From: Intestinimonas timonensis
GTDB taxonomy: Bacteria; Bacillota; Clostridia; Oscillospirales; Oscillospiraceae
Assembly (NCBI RefSeq): GCF_900626145.1
Contig: NZ_LR130817.1
Coordinates: forward strand, 1,021,562 to 1,085,561
Reading direction: 5' to 3'
DNA length: 64,000 nucleotides
Shown: piece by piece, positions 35,659 to 44,815 of the stretch
How positions within the stretch are numbered: the first letter of the stretch is position 1
Layout: every line of letters starts with the position of its first letter
Notes under the pieces: model-generated
Database searches by the model: none
The model's input: only the letters and a program-made list of their open reading frames with translations
What the model was told of the DNA's origin: nothing
Program-made: the position numbers and the translations under genes

Positions 35659-38600
35659 ATGCTGATGGTAAAATATACGATCTATGAACTCTCGGCCAGA
35701 GCGGTCATGAGTTATGCCGGAGAGGAAAATAGAATTTATACGTTTCGGTTGAATCGCACTGCTACCGAGCACTGCAAGGTGACCGGAGCAAAGCACGAGC
35801 AGGACGACTGCGCGATGTTTTTTCAGCTCATGTGTCAAATCCACGGAGACCGTTACCGGTTGCCGACGGATGCGCATATTACCGACTTTACGGACGTTAT
35901 TTTTTACATGGACTTCTCCGGCATTTTTGATCGCCGAGGTACGAATCAGACACAAAAAACCCGCCGCGAGAAAGCCAGAGATATGTTTCGACCCGAAGGA
36001 GTTACGCTGGATTTTGGCAGCGGGCCTCACCGTTATGTCAGCTTTGAGCGTTCCGCCAGCATGAGCAGAAGCTCAAGGCTCTCGTTTATCCGGGCAGATC
36101 TGTATGAGCCCATGCGCCGACGCATCATGCTGGATATGACCATGGAGCGCTGCCAGCTCAGTAAGCTCTATGCCTACAACGGCCTGCTATTTTCCGGCGG
36201 AACACGGGTGGACAGCATTCATATCGACAAGCCCCACCGTGTCATTGTGATCGATAATCCGACGAAGATCATGGAAAGAGTTCCCGTCATCACGGTTCGG
36301 GAAGGGAACAAGCCTGGAAAATATCACAGAGTAGAAACACTGGAGGATGTGAAGGTTACTTGCTTTGACGGCGTCGGACTGATCTCGAAGGAGTACGCTG
36401 AGACAGTGGACAAGGCCTGCTGCGGCAGGCACAGCCATACGTCGTTTCAGATCCGTATGCCCTACATCAAAGGGATGCTGCATCAGGTAGACTTCAAGGA
36501 TTTTTTGAGGCGCTCCGGTACACAGATCATTCAGGATATATGGGGTGTAAATCACGCAGTCAAGGATGTGGACATCATCCTTACCCGCAGTCAGTTCAAA
36601 GCTTATGATTGGCTGCGGGAAAACGGTATGACCTGGAAAGACTACTGGAAGACATTCCGGAAATATCGTCATGCCCTGTATATCACCAATGTGAGCAAGG
36701 AAGAGCCTGGGAAGCTCATTGAATTGAACTATCAATTTCTGTCTACGGTTTCTATTCAGCCGGAGGAGTTCCGGCCTGCGGATCTTCCTGATGGCTGGAG
36801 TTTCAGCCCAGAGGAGGATGAGCGGAAGTGGCTGACCAAGGCAACCGAGAGGGCTTACTATGATTTCTGCGCCAACGAGGCTTTCCGTCGTGAGTATTTT
36901 CTGAAAGGCGTTGATCAGCCGCGCAGGAGCCGAGCACATATGCTTGCCCGGGTACTGCGCAAAAATCCGCTGTTTATTCATGAACCGATTTATGCCGACG
37001 CTTTGGACGCGCAAGCGAAAAAGATTTTAAAAGGCTACGCTGTGGGGCATCTTCTGGTTCCGGGAGATAACCGTTTTCTGTCTGGAGATCTGCTGGAACT
37101 TCTGCGGCAGCTTATGGTTCCGCGTGTGTTTCAGATGCCGTCTGAGCGTGCTTTCTGTGATGCTGTCAACGCTGATATGTTTGCGGAGGACAGCTTCTAT
37201 GCTCCCGGCGCTGTCTATGAATGTGACGAAAGCTGCACTCTGCTTCGCAATCCTCACATCGCACGTAATGAGGAGCTTCAGCTTTCCGTGTACCCAACAG
37301 ATGACGAGCTCCGCGCTCACTACCTCGGTCATCTGACGGATGTTGTTATGGTGTCCGCAGACACGCTGTCGGCAGAGCGTCTGGGAGGAGCTGACTATGA
37401 CGGTGATCTGATCAAAACCATTGCTGATCCGATTCTGAACCGATGTGTTAAGCGGAACTACGAGTATGACGCATACCAGAAGCTTTCCAACAATACCAAT
37501 TTGCCGCTGCTGAAGATCCCGTCCCTGTCAGCGCCGCAGTCCAATGCTGGAGACTGGAGGGCGAGATTCTGCACCGTAGAGAACACCTTCGCCGCCCGCA
37601 TTGGTCAAATCTGCAACGCCGCTATGGACCGCAGTGTCATTGCATACAGTGAGAGCGCCGCCCCGGAAGAACGGAAGAAGTACCGCCGGGAAATCGAAAC
37701 GCTGGCTATTCTCAGTGGGCTGGAGATCAATGCCTCTAAAAGCGGTATTCGGCCTGATCTGGATGCGTATATTGGCGGAAAGCGGGTAAAGCGCAGTGCG
37801 TTCCTCCAGTATAAATATCTGGCAGAACAGTTTGAGGAGACTCGGCGGGCCTGGTATGAACCGAGCCACAAGGAAAAACTGGACGCTTTCTTTGAAAAGA
37901 CGGACTGGAGTAAGGTGGATTCGCATATTGAGCGGTTACCGTATTTGGCACGGCAGCTGGAGCAGAACACACCGAGAATCAAGGCTAAGCCTGCAAAGGA
38001 CAGTGAGTTGTTTCGCTTTGCACAGGAACGCGGCTGGAAAAATCAGCTGGATAAGCAAGTCCTTTCTTCTGTTTCTGAGCTGCTGAAGGACTATGAACAC
38101 TGTTTATCCCGCATTCGGGCCTGCCGTATCCCAGTGAAAGACAAGCAGAGAAAGATTGACATTGACCGCATTCTCTATGCCAGAGGACAGGAGGAGCTGT
38201 ATGATTCCGACGAGCTGTACGCTATTTTCCAGCAGCTGCCACCGGAGCACATAGCTGTACTGCGGGAGGCCATCTCTGCCTGCCAGTGGTATTTCATGAC
38301 ACCTGATGAGAGGGAGGCATTTTTGATAGAGCATCTCCCGGAGGCAGTTGACTACTATGACCTGATGACGGATTTCCGGCACAGTGGTTTTCGTATTTTG
38401 GGTGATCTGGTCTGCGATGTGGATGATGAAAATAGAGGAAGAGAGCGAAAGAAGCTGATTCGAAAGGAAGACTCGCCATATTTTACAGCCATGATGGAAG
38501 CATATATGAAAAATCCATTTTCAGGAGACGAACGCGCGGTGGTTTCCAAAGTGTGCCGAAAATATTTGGACAGGCTTGTTCGCCCCGGCATTGCCGTGCG

Positions 38601-38694
38601 GTATGTAGTGGCACTTTGCAAGCGAAAGCTGCTCTGGGACCTACTGCCGGACCACATTGAAGAGAATATACTGGAGGTGCCCTATGCTGAATGA
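35659..38694 (+). CDS. Eukaryotic-type RNA-dependent RNA polymerase homologue
   Basis: 1011-aa protein carrying the ordered motifs of the QDE-1/RDR/YonO polymerase superfamily: FDGVGLIS (236-243; family FxDGxGxIS), FQIR (263-266) followed by KG (271-272), RNPH (530-533; family RNPxxHPGD) and GGADYDGD (576-583), where D579, D581 and D583 should bind the catalytic Mg2+ in a double-psi beta barrel. No zinc or other RNAP beta-prime domains are seen, so it is not a split cellular RNAP. Family members make RNA from RNA or from DNA; the template here is unknown. ATG 35659 has GGAGG upstream. It is followed with 11-bp overlap by a partner gene. Confidence 0.85.
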   Translation: MLMVKYTIYELSARAVMSYAGEENRIYTFRLNRTATEHCKVTGAKHEQDDCAMFFQLMCQIHGDRYRLPTDAHITDFTDVIFYMDFSGIFDRRGTNQTQKTRREKARDMFRPEGVTLDFGSGPHRYVSFERSASMSRSSRLSFIRADLYEPMRRRIMLDMTMERCQLSKLYAYNGLLFSGGTRVDSIHIDKPHRVIVIDNPTKIMERVPVITVREGNKPGKYHRVETLEDVKVTCFDGVGLISKEYAETVDKACCGRHSHTSFQIRMPYIKGMLHQVDFKDFLRRSGTQIIQDIWGVNHAVKDVDIILTRSQFKAYDWLRENGMTWKDYWKTFRKYRHALYITNVSKEEPGKLIELNYQFLSTVSIQPEEFRPADLPDGWSFSPEEDERKWLTKATERAYYDFCANEAFRREYFLKGVDQPRRSRAHMLARVLRKNPLFIHEPIYADALDAQAKKILKGYAVGHLLVPGDNRFLSGDLLELLRQLMVPRVFQMPSERAFCDAVNADMFAEDSFYAPGAVYECDESCTLLRNPHIARNEELQLSVYPTDDELRAHYLGHLTDVVMVSADTLSAERLGGADYDGDLIKTIADPILNRCVKRNYEYDAYQKLSNNTNLPLLKIPSLSAPQSNAGDWRARFCTVENTFAARIGQICNAAMDRSVIAYSESAAPEERKKYRREIETLAILSGLEINASKSGIRPDLDAYIGGKRVKRSAFLQYKYLAEQFEETRRAWYEPSHKEKLDAFFEKTDWSKVDSHIERLPYLARQLEQNTPRIKAKPAKDSELFRFAQERGWKNQLDKQVLSSVSELLKDYEHCLSRIRACRIPVKDKQRKIDIDRILYARGQEELYDSDELYAIFQQLPPEHIAVLREAISACQWYFMTPDEREAFLIEHLPEAVDYYDLMTDFRHSGFRILGDLVCDVDDENRGRERKKLIRKEDSPYFTAMMEAYMKNPFSGDERAVVSKVCRKYLDRLVRPGIAVRYVVALCKRKLLWDLLPDHIEENILEVPYAE

Positions 38695-39550
38695 GTGGAA
38701 GGAGTTTTCAGATTATACCGGTACGGTTCGCTATACTGCTGCCAACAAGCAGGATAGCACCTATCTGGGCCGGTTCACTTTTGACACGCTGATGGATTTT
38801 GAGGGCTTGACCCGGGTACTGACCATCCTTTCCAGAGGATTCCTATTCCATGAACCGGATGGAAGTTTAGCAACAGAGCCACGTGGGCGGATCGAATATG
38901 CGCACCGGGGTCTATGTGCCTGGTGCAGTGTTCCGGACAAAGAAAAAGCCACGCCTAAAGCGGCGTGGCAGTTCAAAACAGATTTCAGAGATCTTCACGG
39001 AGAGTTTCCTCTGTTGGTGGATGAAGAAGGCAGCGGCTGGTTTCACCGCCATGTACATGGGGTGATCGCCTTTGTGAAAGACAACCCCGGAGCCGTATAC
39101 AGCGGAACTCCACAGAAGTGCGCCAAACTGGAGAGGGGATTTGACGATGCCTGGCGGGATAAGGTCACGCAAATGCAGATGCCGGTGTTCTCGCCCACGA
39201 CAAAAGGGCAGTGGGGTCTGCGATTTAAAGATATTCTTGCCAATGCGTTGGAACAGGGTCCTCTGTGCTGTACAGACGTGGAACTTCCGGACGAGCTGAT
39301 AGACCGCCTCCGTGCAGCAACGCCAAAGGAGGTTCCCTTGCATATGGTCGTCACCGTGGTAGCTTATTATCTGGCCAACAAGCCGGATGATTCCGAATGG
39401 GTGGTTCTGCCGGTGGCAAACTTTGATGCCTATTTTGGGACAACCAGTTTCGGGCGTAAGATTCTAAAGAAGATTCCGCCGGAGATCATGGAACGCTCAG
39501 ATACGGGGTTTGGTATATGCCGTTATCGTATTGCGAATGCGTTCAGATAA
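38684..39550 (+). CDS. Unknown partner protein of the RdRp-like gene
   Basis: 288 aa, not recognised. Soluble; features are CAWCSVPD, a GWFHRHVHGVIAFV stretch, and an ordered C-terminal half ending FGICRYRIANAF. It starts inside the polymerase gene (11-bp overlap) behind GGAGGTGCC, so the two proteins are made together and probably work together. HRHVH could bind a metal, but no known nuclease or polymerase-subunit motif is convincing. Confidence 0.75.
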   Translation: MLNEWKEFSDYTGTVRYTAANKQDSTYLGRFTFDTLMDFEGLTRVLTILSRGFLFHEPDGSLATEPRGRIEYAHRGLCAWCSVPDKEKATPKAAWQFKTDFRDLHGEFPLLVDEEGSGWFHRHVHGVIAFVKDNPGAVYSGTPQKCAKLERGFDDAWRDKVTQMQMPVFSPTTKGQWGLRFKDILANALEQGPLCCTDVELPDELIDRLRAATPKEVPLHMVVTVVAYYLANKPDDSEWVVLPVANFDAYFGTTSFGRKILKKIPPEIMERSDTGFGICRYRIANAFR

Positions 39551-39571
39551 AATCACCATGGTGATTTTATC
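39546..39571. promoter_or_regulatory. 26-bp perfect palindrome after the polymerase operon
   Basis: GATAAAATCACCA / TGGTGATTTTATC, with no central spacer, spanning the stop codon of the partner gene. Either an operator for a dimeric regulator controlling the next operon or a terminator (ATTTTGCTT follows). A related ACCATGGT core occurs at 42644-42657 after the MATE gene. Confidence 0.55.
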
Positions 39572-39645
39572 ATTTTGCTTGCATGAGAGCACATGGCATA
39601 CTATGATTTTATGGTTTATTGAATATATATGGAGAACTGGCGGTG

Positions 39646-41295
39646 ATGCGCACAGGGACTTGTCAGAGGTGTGGGAGAATGTTTCAGAAAGAGACCGTGC
39701 TGAGAAAACTTCAAAAAATTCTGTCTGGAAAGGGCAATAAGCTGTTTGACAATCAGGTTTTCTTTTATAACGCGATTTTCGGCATGACCAATTCGGAGGC
39801 ATTCCCGGAGGAACTGATCGCGTACATGGAGACGGCGGAGCGAGATGGACCGAGAGAGCGCGGAAGACAGGATATCGAGGCGTTTTTCAAGGGCGGACTG
39901 GATAACAGCTCCAGTAATATCGGCAAGCATATCAATGACGATCCCGGCATGGGCATCCCCAAATTCCACTGTGTTCATTACGCCCAGGCAGAGCATAAAC
40001 GGGAGATCTGCAAGCGCCTTGCGGCAGTGCTCCGGTACAGTGCGAACCGCCATGGGACTGATCTGGGCGAGCTGTTTCTCCGCCTAAAGGGGGAGCTCTC
40101 CTGCGCGTCGGGAATTTTAGCTCAGGCTGAAACGGCGGACGGCATGCTGTTGGCCACCATCCTGTATGAGATCGTGCAGACCTATTTGGGGGAGCGGCGC
40201 AGTCCCGAGGAGTCCGTGGAGGAGACGGCGTTTGGAAAGGTCAACATGAAGCGGCAGGTGGAGGAGTATTACCTGACCTGCGACTGCTATGAGGCCACCA
40301 GTATTGATTTCTTCTTCGCCCTGCGGCGGATGGCCGGGCAGAATGTGATCGCCTCCAGCAATCTGGCGGGCTTCTATTATGTGGGCATGGAATTCGTGGT
40401 AAAAAACGAAGCCGGCGGCCCAAATGGAACGTATGTAGTGGAGCGCAATCTGGAACAGGCGGCCCATTACTTCAAGCGGGCGGCGTCCAGTCAGCCGCCT
40501 TATGCCCCTGCCCTGTATTCCTATGGTTATATGCTCCTGCACGACGAGACAGGGGAGCTGTCCGCGGAACAGCGGATGGAGGAGTCTGAGCGGTATTACC
40601 GGTTGGCGGCGGCGCAGAAGTTCCACCACGCGGTGAGCGGCTTGGGTGACCTGGCGCTGCTGCGGGCGGACCGGCTGCGGAAACAGCCCGGGGCGGAAGC
40701 GCGTTCCGAAGAGATCGTGACGGAACTTGCCGCCGCCATCAGCTACTTTGACCAGGCGGAGCGGATGGGTTCCTTTTGGGGCCCCATCAAAGCGGCGCAG
40801 TTTCTGGATAACCCTGCCTACGAGCCGTACCGGGAGCAGGCTCTGGCAAAGGCCGGCCTGACCGGAGAGCAGACGGCCCGGACCAGGTGGAAGCAGGCGG
40901 TAGCCATGGGCAATGTGTTTGCCATGGATGAACTTGCCATGCTGGACCTGCGGCTGGGGTACATAGAGGAGGCCCGGGAGATGCTGGAGCAGGCGGCAGG
41001 GATGAATTATCCCAACGCGTCCTACCATCTGGCCCGGCATTTCTATGGAGCGGACGGAATCCGTCCGGACGATCAGAAATACCGCCGTTATCTGGAAAAG
41101 GCCTCCCATGACGGGAGCGCCAGGGCAAGTCTCGTCCTGGGTAAGCTGGCACTGGCGGCGCATGGCGCGGCGAAAACAACGGAGGAAAAGCTCAATCAGC
41201 AAAAGCTGGCCTCCGCCTGGTTCCAAAAGGCGGAGGAACAAAATTTTGCCTGTTTTGAGAAGGATGTCTATGAACAATTGCGGCAGTACAAATAA
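39646..41295 (+). CDS. Sel1/TPR-repeat protein with N-terminal zinc-finger-like motif
   Basis: 549 aa from ATG 39646 (a TTG at 39619 is possible). CQRCGRMF near the N-terminus, then a helical domain, and from about residue 210 several Sel1-type repeats (ASSNLAGFYYVGMEF, AYAPALYSYGYMLLHD-like text, HAVSGLGDLALLRADRL, ASYHLARHFYGADG). Such solenoids are protein-interaction scaffolds. Its end overlaps the MATE start by 26 bp, tying it to the exporter. Confidence 0.72.
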   Translation: MRTGTCQRCGRMFQKETVLRKLQKILSGKGNKLFDNQVFFYNAIFGMTNSEAFPEELIAYMETAERDGPRERGRQDIEAFFKGGLDNSSSNIGKHINDDPGMGIPKFHCVHYAQAEHKREICKRLAAVLRYSANRHGTDLGELFLRLKGELSCASGILAQAETADGMLLATILYEIVQTYLGERRSPEESVEETAFGKVNMKRQVEEYYLTCDCYEATSIDFFFALRRMAGQNVIASSNLAGFYYVGMEFVVKNEAGGPNGTYVVERNLEQAAHYFKRAASSQPPYAPALYSYGYMLLHDETGELSAEQRMEESERYYRLAAAQKFHHAVSGLGDLALLRADRLRKQPGAEARSEEIVTELAAAISYFDQAERMGSFWGPIKAAQFLDNPAYEPYREQALAKAGLTGEQTARTRWKQAVAMGNVFAMDELAMLDLRLGYIEEAREMLEQAAGMNYPNASYHLARHFYGADGIRPDDQKYRRYLEKASHDGSARASLVLGKLALAAHGAAKTTEEKLNQQKLASAWFQKAEEQNFACFEKDVYEQLRQYK

Positions 41296-42640
41296 ACGGG
41301 AGCTTTTCCGGCTGGTGATGCGGCTCTCGCTTCCTTCCATGTGGGCCCAGGTCTCCTCGGTGGTCATGCAGTACATCGACGCGGCCATGCTGGGACATCT
41401 GAATGCCGATGCCGCGGCTGCCGCTGGCGTTGTGGCGAGTGTGACTTGGCTGTTTGGTGGACTGTGCGCCACTCTGACCACAGGCTTCACCGTACAGGCT
41501 GCCCAGGCCAGCGGTGGAGGAGAACAGGCGCGCACCAGAGGCATTATGCGTCACGGCCTTTGGGTAGCCTTCTGTGTTGGGATGTGTATGGCTTTGCTGG
41601 GCTTGTGGCTCAGCATCCGCCTTCCTGTCTGGCTGGGGGCGGAGGCGTCCATTCACGGGTCTGCCGCCCGGTATTTCCAGATCTATACCATCTCCATGCC
41701 CTTTGTTCAGCTGAACGGTTACGCGGCAGGGATGCTGCAAAGCAGCGGGAATATGCGTGTGCCGGGGATGCTGACTGCCGGGATGTACGGGATGGATGTT
41801 CTGTTCAACTTTCTGCTGATTTTCCCTACCAGACGGCTGGAATTGTTCCACTTACCGTTGACCGTTCCCGGCGCGGGACTGGGCGTGGAGGGCGCCGCGT
41901 TGGGAACAGCCTTGTCCGAGATCCTGACCGGGCTGCTGATGCTGTATATGCTCCTGGCCCGGGAACCCGGCATGAAGCTGCGCCGGGGCGAGCCCTTTTT
42001 TGCCCCTGGGTTTCGGGAGGTCCTGGGCCGGGCCTTTCGGCTTGGCTCTCCTATCGCGTTGGAACAGGTGGTCATGCGCTTTGCCCAGACAACGGTGGTT
42101 GGGATGATCGCCCCTCTTGGAAATGTGGCCATGGCGGCCCATTCTCTGGCCATCACAGCGGAGAGCTTCTGTTATATGCCCGCCTATGGCATCGGCCTTG
42201 CCCAGGTTGCGATCACCGGGCGGGAGATTGGCGCGGGCGATAAAAAAAGGGCCAGACAAATGGGTTGGGCTGGGATCGGCTTTGCAGCCATGGTAACCAT
42301 CGCTCTGTCCGTGGTACTGTTCTTGTTCGCCCCACAGCTCATGCGGACGCTGACGCCGGATTCGGAACTGATCCTGTTGGGCACGAAGATCCTCCGGATC
42401 GAGGCCTTTGCAGAACTGATGTACGGCACCCAGCTGGTGTGCGCCGGTATCCTGCAAGGCAGGGGAGACACCCTTGTTTCCAGCACACTGATGCTGGGGA
42501 GCCTGTGGCTGGTACGGGTGCCCCTGTCCATGCTGCTTATCCGCCCGCTGGGACTGGTTGGAGCCTGGCTGGCCATGAGCATTGAGCTGAACGTACGAGG
42601 CATCTTGTTTCTGCTCCGTTTCCAGTTTTCCAAACGCTGA
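41270..42640 (+). CDS. MATE-family efflux protein (element-borne)
   Basis: 456 aa, about 12 membrane helices in two matching halves; MATE text LRLSLPSMWAQVSS...IDAAMLGHL, LNGYAAGMLQSSGNMRVPG and LIRPLGLVGAWLAMSIE. Na+ or H+-driven exporter of cationic drugs or metabolites. ATG 41270 is preferred to ATG 41264 because GAGAAGG is 7 nt upstream. Overlaps the Sel1 gene. A terminator follows. Confidence 0.88.
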   Translation: MNNCGSTNKRELFRLVMRLSLPSMWAQVSSVVMQYIDAAMLGHLNADAAAAAGVVASVTWLFGGLCATLTTGFTVQAAQASGGGEQARTRGIMRHGLWVAFCVGMCMALLGLWLSIRLPVWLGAEASIHGSAARYFQIYTISMPFVQLNGYAAGMLQSSGNMRVPGMLTAGMYGMDVLFNFLLIFPTRRLELFHLPLTVPGAGLGVEGAALGTALSEILTGLLMLYMLLAREPGMKLRRGEPFFAPGFREVLGRAFRLGSPIALEQVVMRFAQTTVVGMIAPLGNVAMAAHSLAITAESFCYMPAYGIGLAQVAITGREIGAGDKKRARQMGWAGIGFAAMVTIALSVVLFLFAPQLMRTLTPDSELILLGTKILRIEAFAELMYGTQLVCAGILQGRGDTLVSSTLMLGSLWLVRVPLSMLLIRPLGLVGAWLAMSIELNVRGILFLLRFQFSKR

Positions 42641-42691
42641 TTTCACCATGGTAAGATGAGCCGCGGCCCGCCAAGGCTCACAGGAGATATG

Positions 42692-42729
42692 GTAGACTAT
42701 CCATATTATGGGTAGTCTACTTTTTTGTT
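42692..42729 (+). terminator. Terminator after the MATE gene
   Basis: GTAGACTA / TAGTCTAC with an inner CC/GG pair, followed by TTTTTTG. It separates the Sel1-MATE pair from the SPFH operon. Confidence 0.85.
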
Positions 42730-42760
42730 TGCCAGATCAACTGAGAACGGAGAGACAGAT

Positions 42761-43933
42761 ATGAGCTTGAAATTTTTGGATGTCATCAACTATGAGGGAG
42801 GAAACGACGTTCTGGTGTGGAAGCACCCCTGTGAGGACTTCAACACCGGTTCCCACCTGATCGTACATGAGTCCCAGGAGGCTCTCTTTATGTGCAACGG
42901 CCAGGTACTGGATACCTTCGGCCCGGGCCGGCACGACCTGAAAACGGAGAATATCCCCCTGCTGCGCCGCCTGCTGAATATCCCCACCGGGGGTGTGTCG
43001 CCCTTTCACTGCGAAGTCTACTACATCAACAAGTCCATCCCCATGGATCTGAAGTGGGGGACGCCCGACCAGGTCATCGCCATGGACCCCCAGTTCCATA
43101 TCCTGATCCACGCCGGCGCCAACGGCGGCATGGGCGTCCAGATCGGGGACAGCAAGCAATTCCTGGTGAGCTTTAACGGCACCAACCGGGAATTTACCAC
43201 GGAATCCCTGACCAGCTACTTCCGGGAGATGATCGTCACCCGGGTCAAATCACAATTGACCACGCTGCTCAGCCAGGTGAGTTTTACCATCGCCAATGCC
43301 CACCTGAATGAGATCTCCGCCGCCATGCAGGAGGTGCTTGGGGAGGAGATGGCTGAATTCGGCGTGAAGCTGGTGAAATTCTTCGTCTCCGGCATCCGTC
43401 TGGCTGATGAAGACTATCAGAAGATCCAGTCCGCCCTGTCCGACGCCAGCGCTCTGGGCATTTCCTCCATGGCGGAAAAGCAGCGCATGGATCTGCTGGG
43501 CTATAACTGGACAGATGAAAGAATGGCGGAGATCGCCAAGGAGTACGCCCAAAACCCCGGCAGCGCCAATAATGTGGGCGGCATGATGGCTCAGATGCCC
43601 CTGGCTTTCGGATTTGGCCAGATGCTCCGGGGAGCCGCCAAGCCTCTGATGGATCAGGCGTTCTCCCAGCCGCCCAAAGCCTTCGGTGGCCAGCAGAGCG
43701 CCCCGGCGGCGCCCGCATCCCCCTTCACGCCGCCGCCCTATCCCTTCGGTGCGGCCCCCAGCCCGCTGAAAGCCAAGGCGGCGGAGCCTGCTCCCGCCCC
43801 TGCGGCGACCGCCACCCCTGCCCAGGAGGACCCGGTAGCCGTGCTGCAAAAATTAAAGACCATGCTGGACGCGGGACTGATCCCTCAGGAGGTCTACGAC
43901 AAGAAAATTCAGGAAGTGCTCAGCCGGATGTGA
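42761..43933 (+). CDS. SPFH-domain protein with C-terminal SHOCT domain (YdjI-like)
   Basis: 390 aa. Residues ~1-260 are the SPFH/virion-core-protein type (DVLVWKHPCEDFNTGSHL, LFMCNGQVLDTFGPGRHDL, FFVSGIRLADEDYQKI). A Pro/Ala-rich linker follows, and the last ~33 residues are a SHOCT motif (VLQKLKTMLDAGLIPQEVYDKKIQEVL). B. subtilis YdjI has this plan and links the phage-shock protein PspA to the membrane together with YdjG/YdjH. No transmembrane helix; membrane binding would be through partners encoded next to it. First gene after a terminator, so it opens the operon. Confidence 0.85.
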   Translation: MSLKFLDVINYEGGNDVLVWKHPCEDFNTGSHLIVHESQEALFMCNGQVLDTFGPGRHDLKTENIPLLRRLLNIPTGGVSPFHCEVYYINKSIPMDLKWGTPDQVIAMDPQFHILIHAGANGGMGVQIGDSKQFLVSFNGTNREFTTESLTSYFREMIVTRVKSQLTTLLSQVSFTIANAHLNEISAAMQEVLGEEMAEFGVKLVKFFVSGIRLADEDYQKIQSALSDASALGISSMAEKQRMDLLGYNWTDERMAEIAKEYAQNPGSANNVGGMMAQMPLAFGFGQMLRGAAKPLMDQAFSQPPKAFGGQQSAPAAPASPFTPPPYPFGAAPSPLKAKAAEPAPAPAATATPAQEDPVAVLQKLKTMLDAGLIPQEVYDKKIQEVLSRM

Positions 43934-43947
43934 GGAAGGAGCGAGAT

Positions 43948-44364
43948 ATGGGATATAAGATCGGATTTTCCATCGGGTATGGGATCGTATTTCTGGCCTA
44001 CGAGGCCATTGTGTTTTTGCTGACAGGCTTCACTCGGCCGGGGGCCTGGCTGGGCCTTGCATGCACGGTTCTGGTGCTGGGACTGTCTCTCGCCGCTGTC
44101 TGGAAGGACGCCTTCCAGGCCGGGATCGCCCATCTGCCAATGGCCCTGGGTGTGGTATTGACCATCTTTTTTGTGCTTCAGCTGGCGGCGGGCGTCATCG
44201 TCACCTTCCTGCCGCTCAAATGGGGCGCTATTGTGGAGATCGTGCTGGTGGCGGCCTGTCTGCTCTGCGGCGGCGGGACGGTGCTGGGCGGCAGAATGAT
44301 TGCGGAACGGGAGCGGGAAAACCGCGCCAAGAGAGCCGCGCGAAATGAGGAGGAAGAAAGATGA
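43948..44364 (+). CDS. Four-helix membrane protein of the SPFH operon
   Basis: 138 aa, four hydrophobic segments and a charged Arg/Glu-rich C-terminal tail (RMIAERERENRAKRAARNEEEE). Family not recognised. AAGGAG before ATG 43948; 4-bp overlap with the next gene. Probably a membrane anchor for the cluster. Confidence 0.7.
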   Translation: MGYKIGFSIGYGIVFLAYEAIVFLLTGFTRPGAWLGLACTVLVLGLSLAAVWKDAFQAGIAHLPMALGVVLTIFFVLQLAAGVIVTFLPLKWGAIVEIVLVAACLLCGGGTVLGGRMIAERERENRAKRAARNEEEER

Positions 44365-44798
44365 AGTGTAAAGCCTGCGGATACGAGGGGGAGACCTTTC
44401 CCCATACCCCCATGGGAAAATACTGCTGCCCCCAGTGCGGGGCAGAGCAGACAGGAGCTGCGCTGCCAATGGAGGATGACTATGCGGAGCAGCTCCGAAA
44501 GGTCCGGCAGGCGGCCGTTGCCGAGCAGGAGCGACAGGCGCAGGAGGTGCGGATGAAGGCGGAAAAAGCGTCGCAGGATCGCCGGGAAGCGGAGGCGCTG
44601 CGCCGCCAGAAAGAGCAGAAGGTGAGGAAGCGTATCCGCAGGGAAAGACTTCTCGCCTGCATCGTGCCGGTGGCCATCATCATTTTTACCATTGTGCTTC
44701 TGCGGGATCCAGCGGCAAAAGGAGCCGGTTTTCTCGGTTTTGTAGTCATCATCGCCTGCATCAGTGCGATCATCGGAGCCTTGACGAGAAAGAAATAA
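44361..44798 (+). CDS. Zinc-ribbon, coiled-coil membrane protein
   Basis: 145 aa. CKACGYEG...CCPQCG zinc ribbon at the N-terminus, a long charged helix (EQLRKVRQAAVAEQERQAQEV on), and two C-terminal membrane helices. Architecture like YdjG-type proteins that recruit SPFH partners. Expected topology: ribbon and coil in the cytoplasm. Confidence 0.75.
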   Translation: MKCKACGYEGETFPHTPMGKYCCPQCGAEQTGAALPMEDDYAEQLRKVRQAAVAEQERQAQEVRMKAEKASQDRREAEALRRQKEQKVRKRIRRERLLACIVPVAIIIFTIVLLRDPAAKGAGFLGFVVIIACISAIIGALTRKK

Positions 44799-44815
44799 AC
44801 GAAAGGATGCGAAGT

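Noticed and set aside
35659..38694. Reading the DYDGD protein as a fragment of the cellular RNA polymerase beta-prime subunit
   Set aside because: The FDGVGLIS and FQIR-KG blocks and the whole length are those of the RdRp/YonO group, and beta-prime zinc and clamp regions are missing.
39546..39571. Recombination (res) site for the serine recombinase
   Set aside because: It does not resemble the attP arms and is far from both ends; an operator or terminator is simpler.
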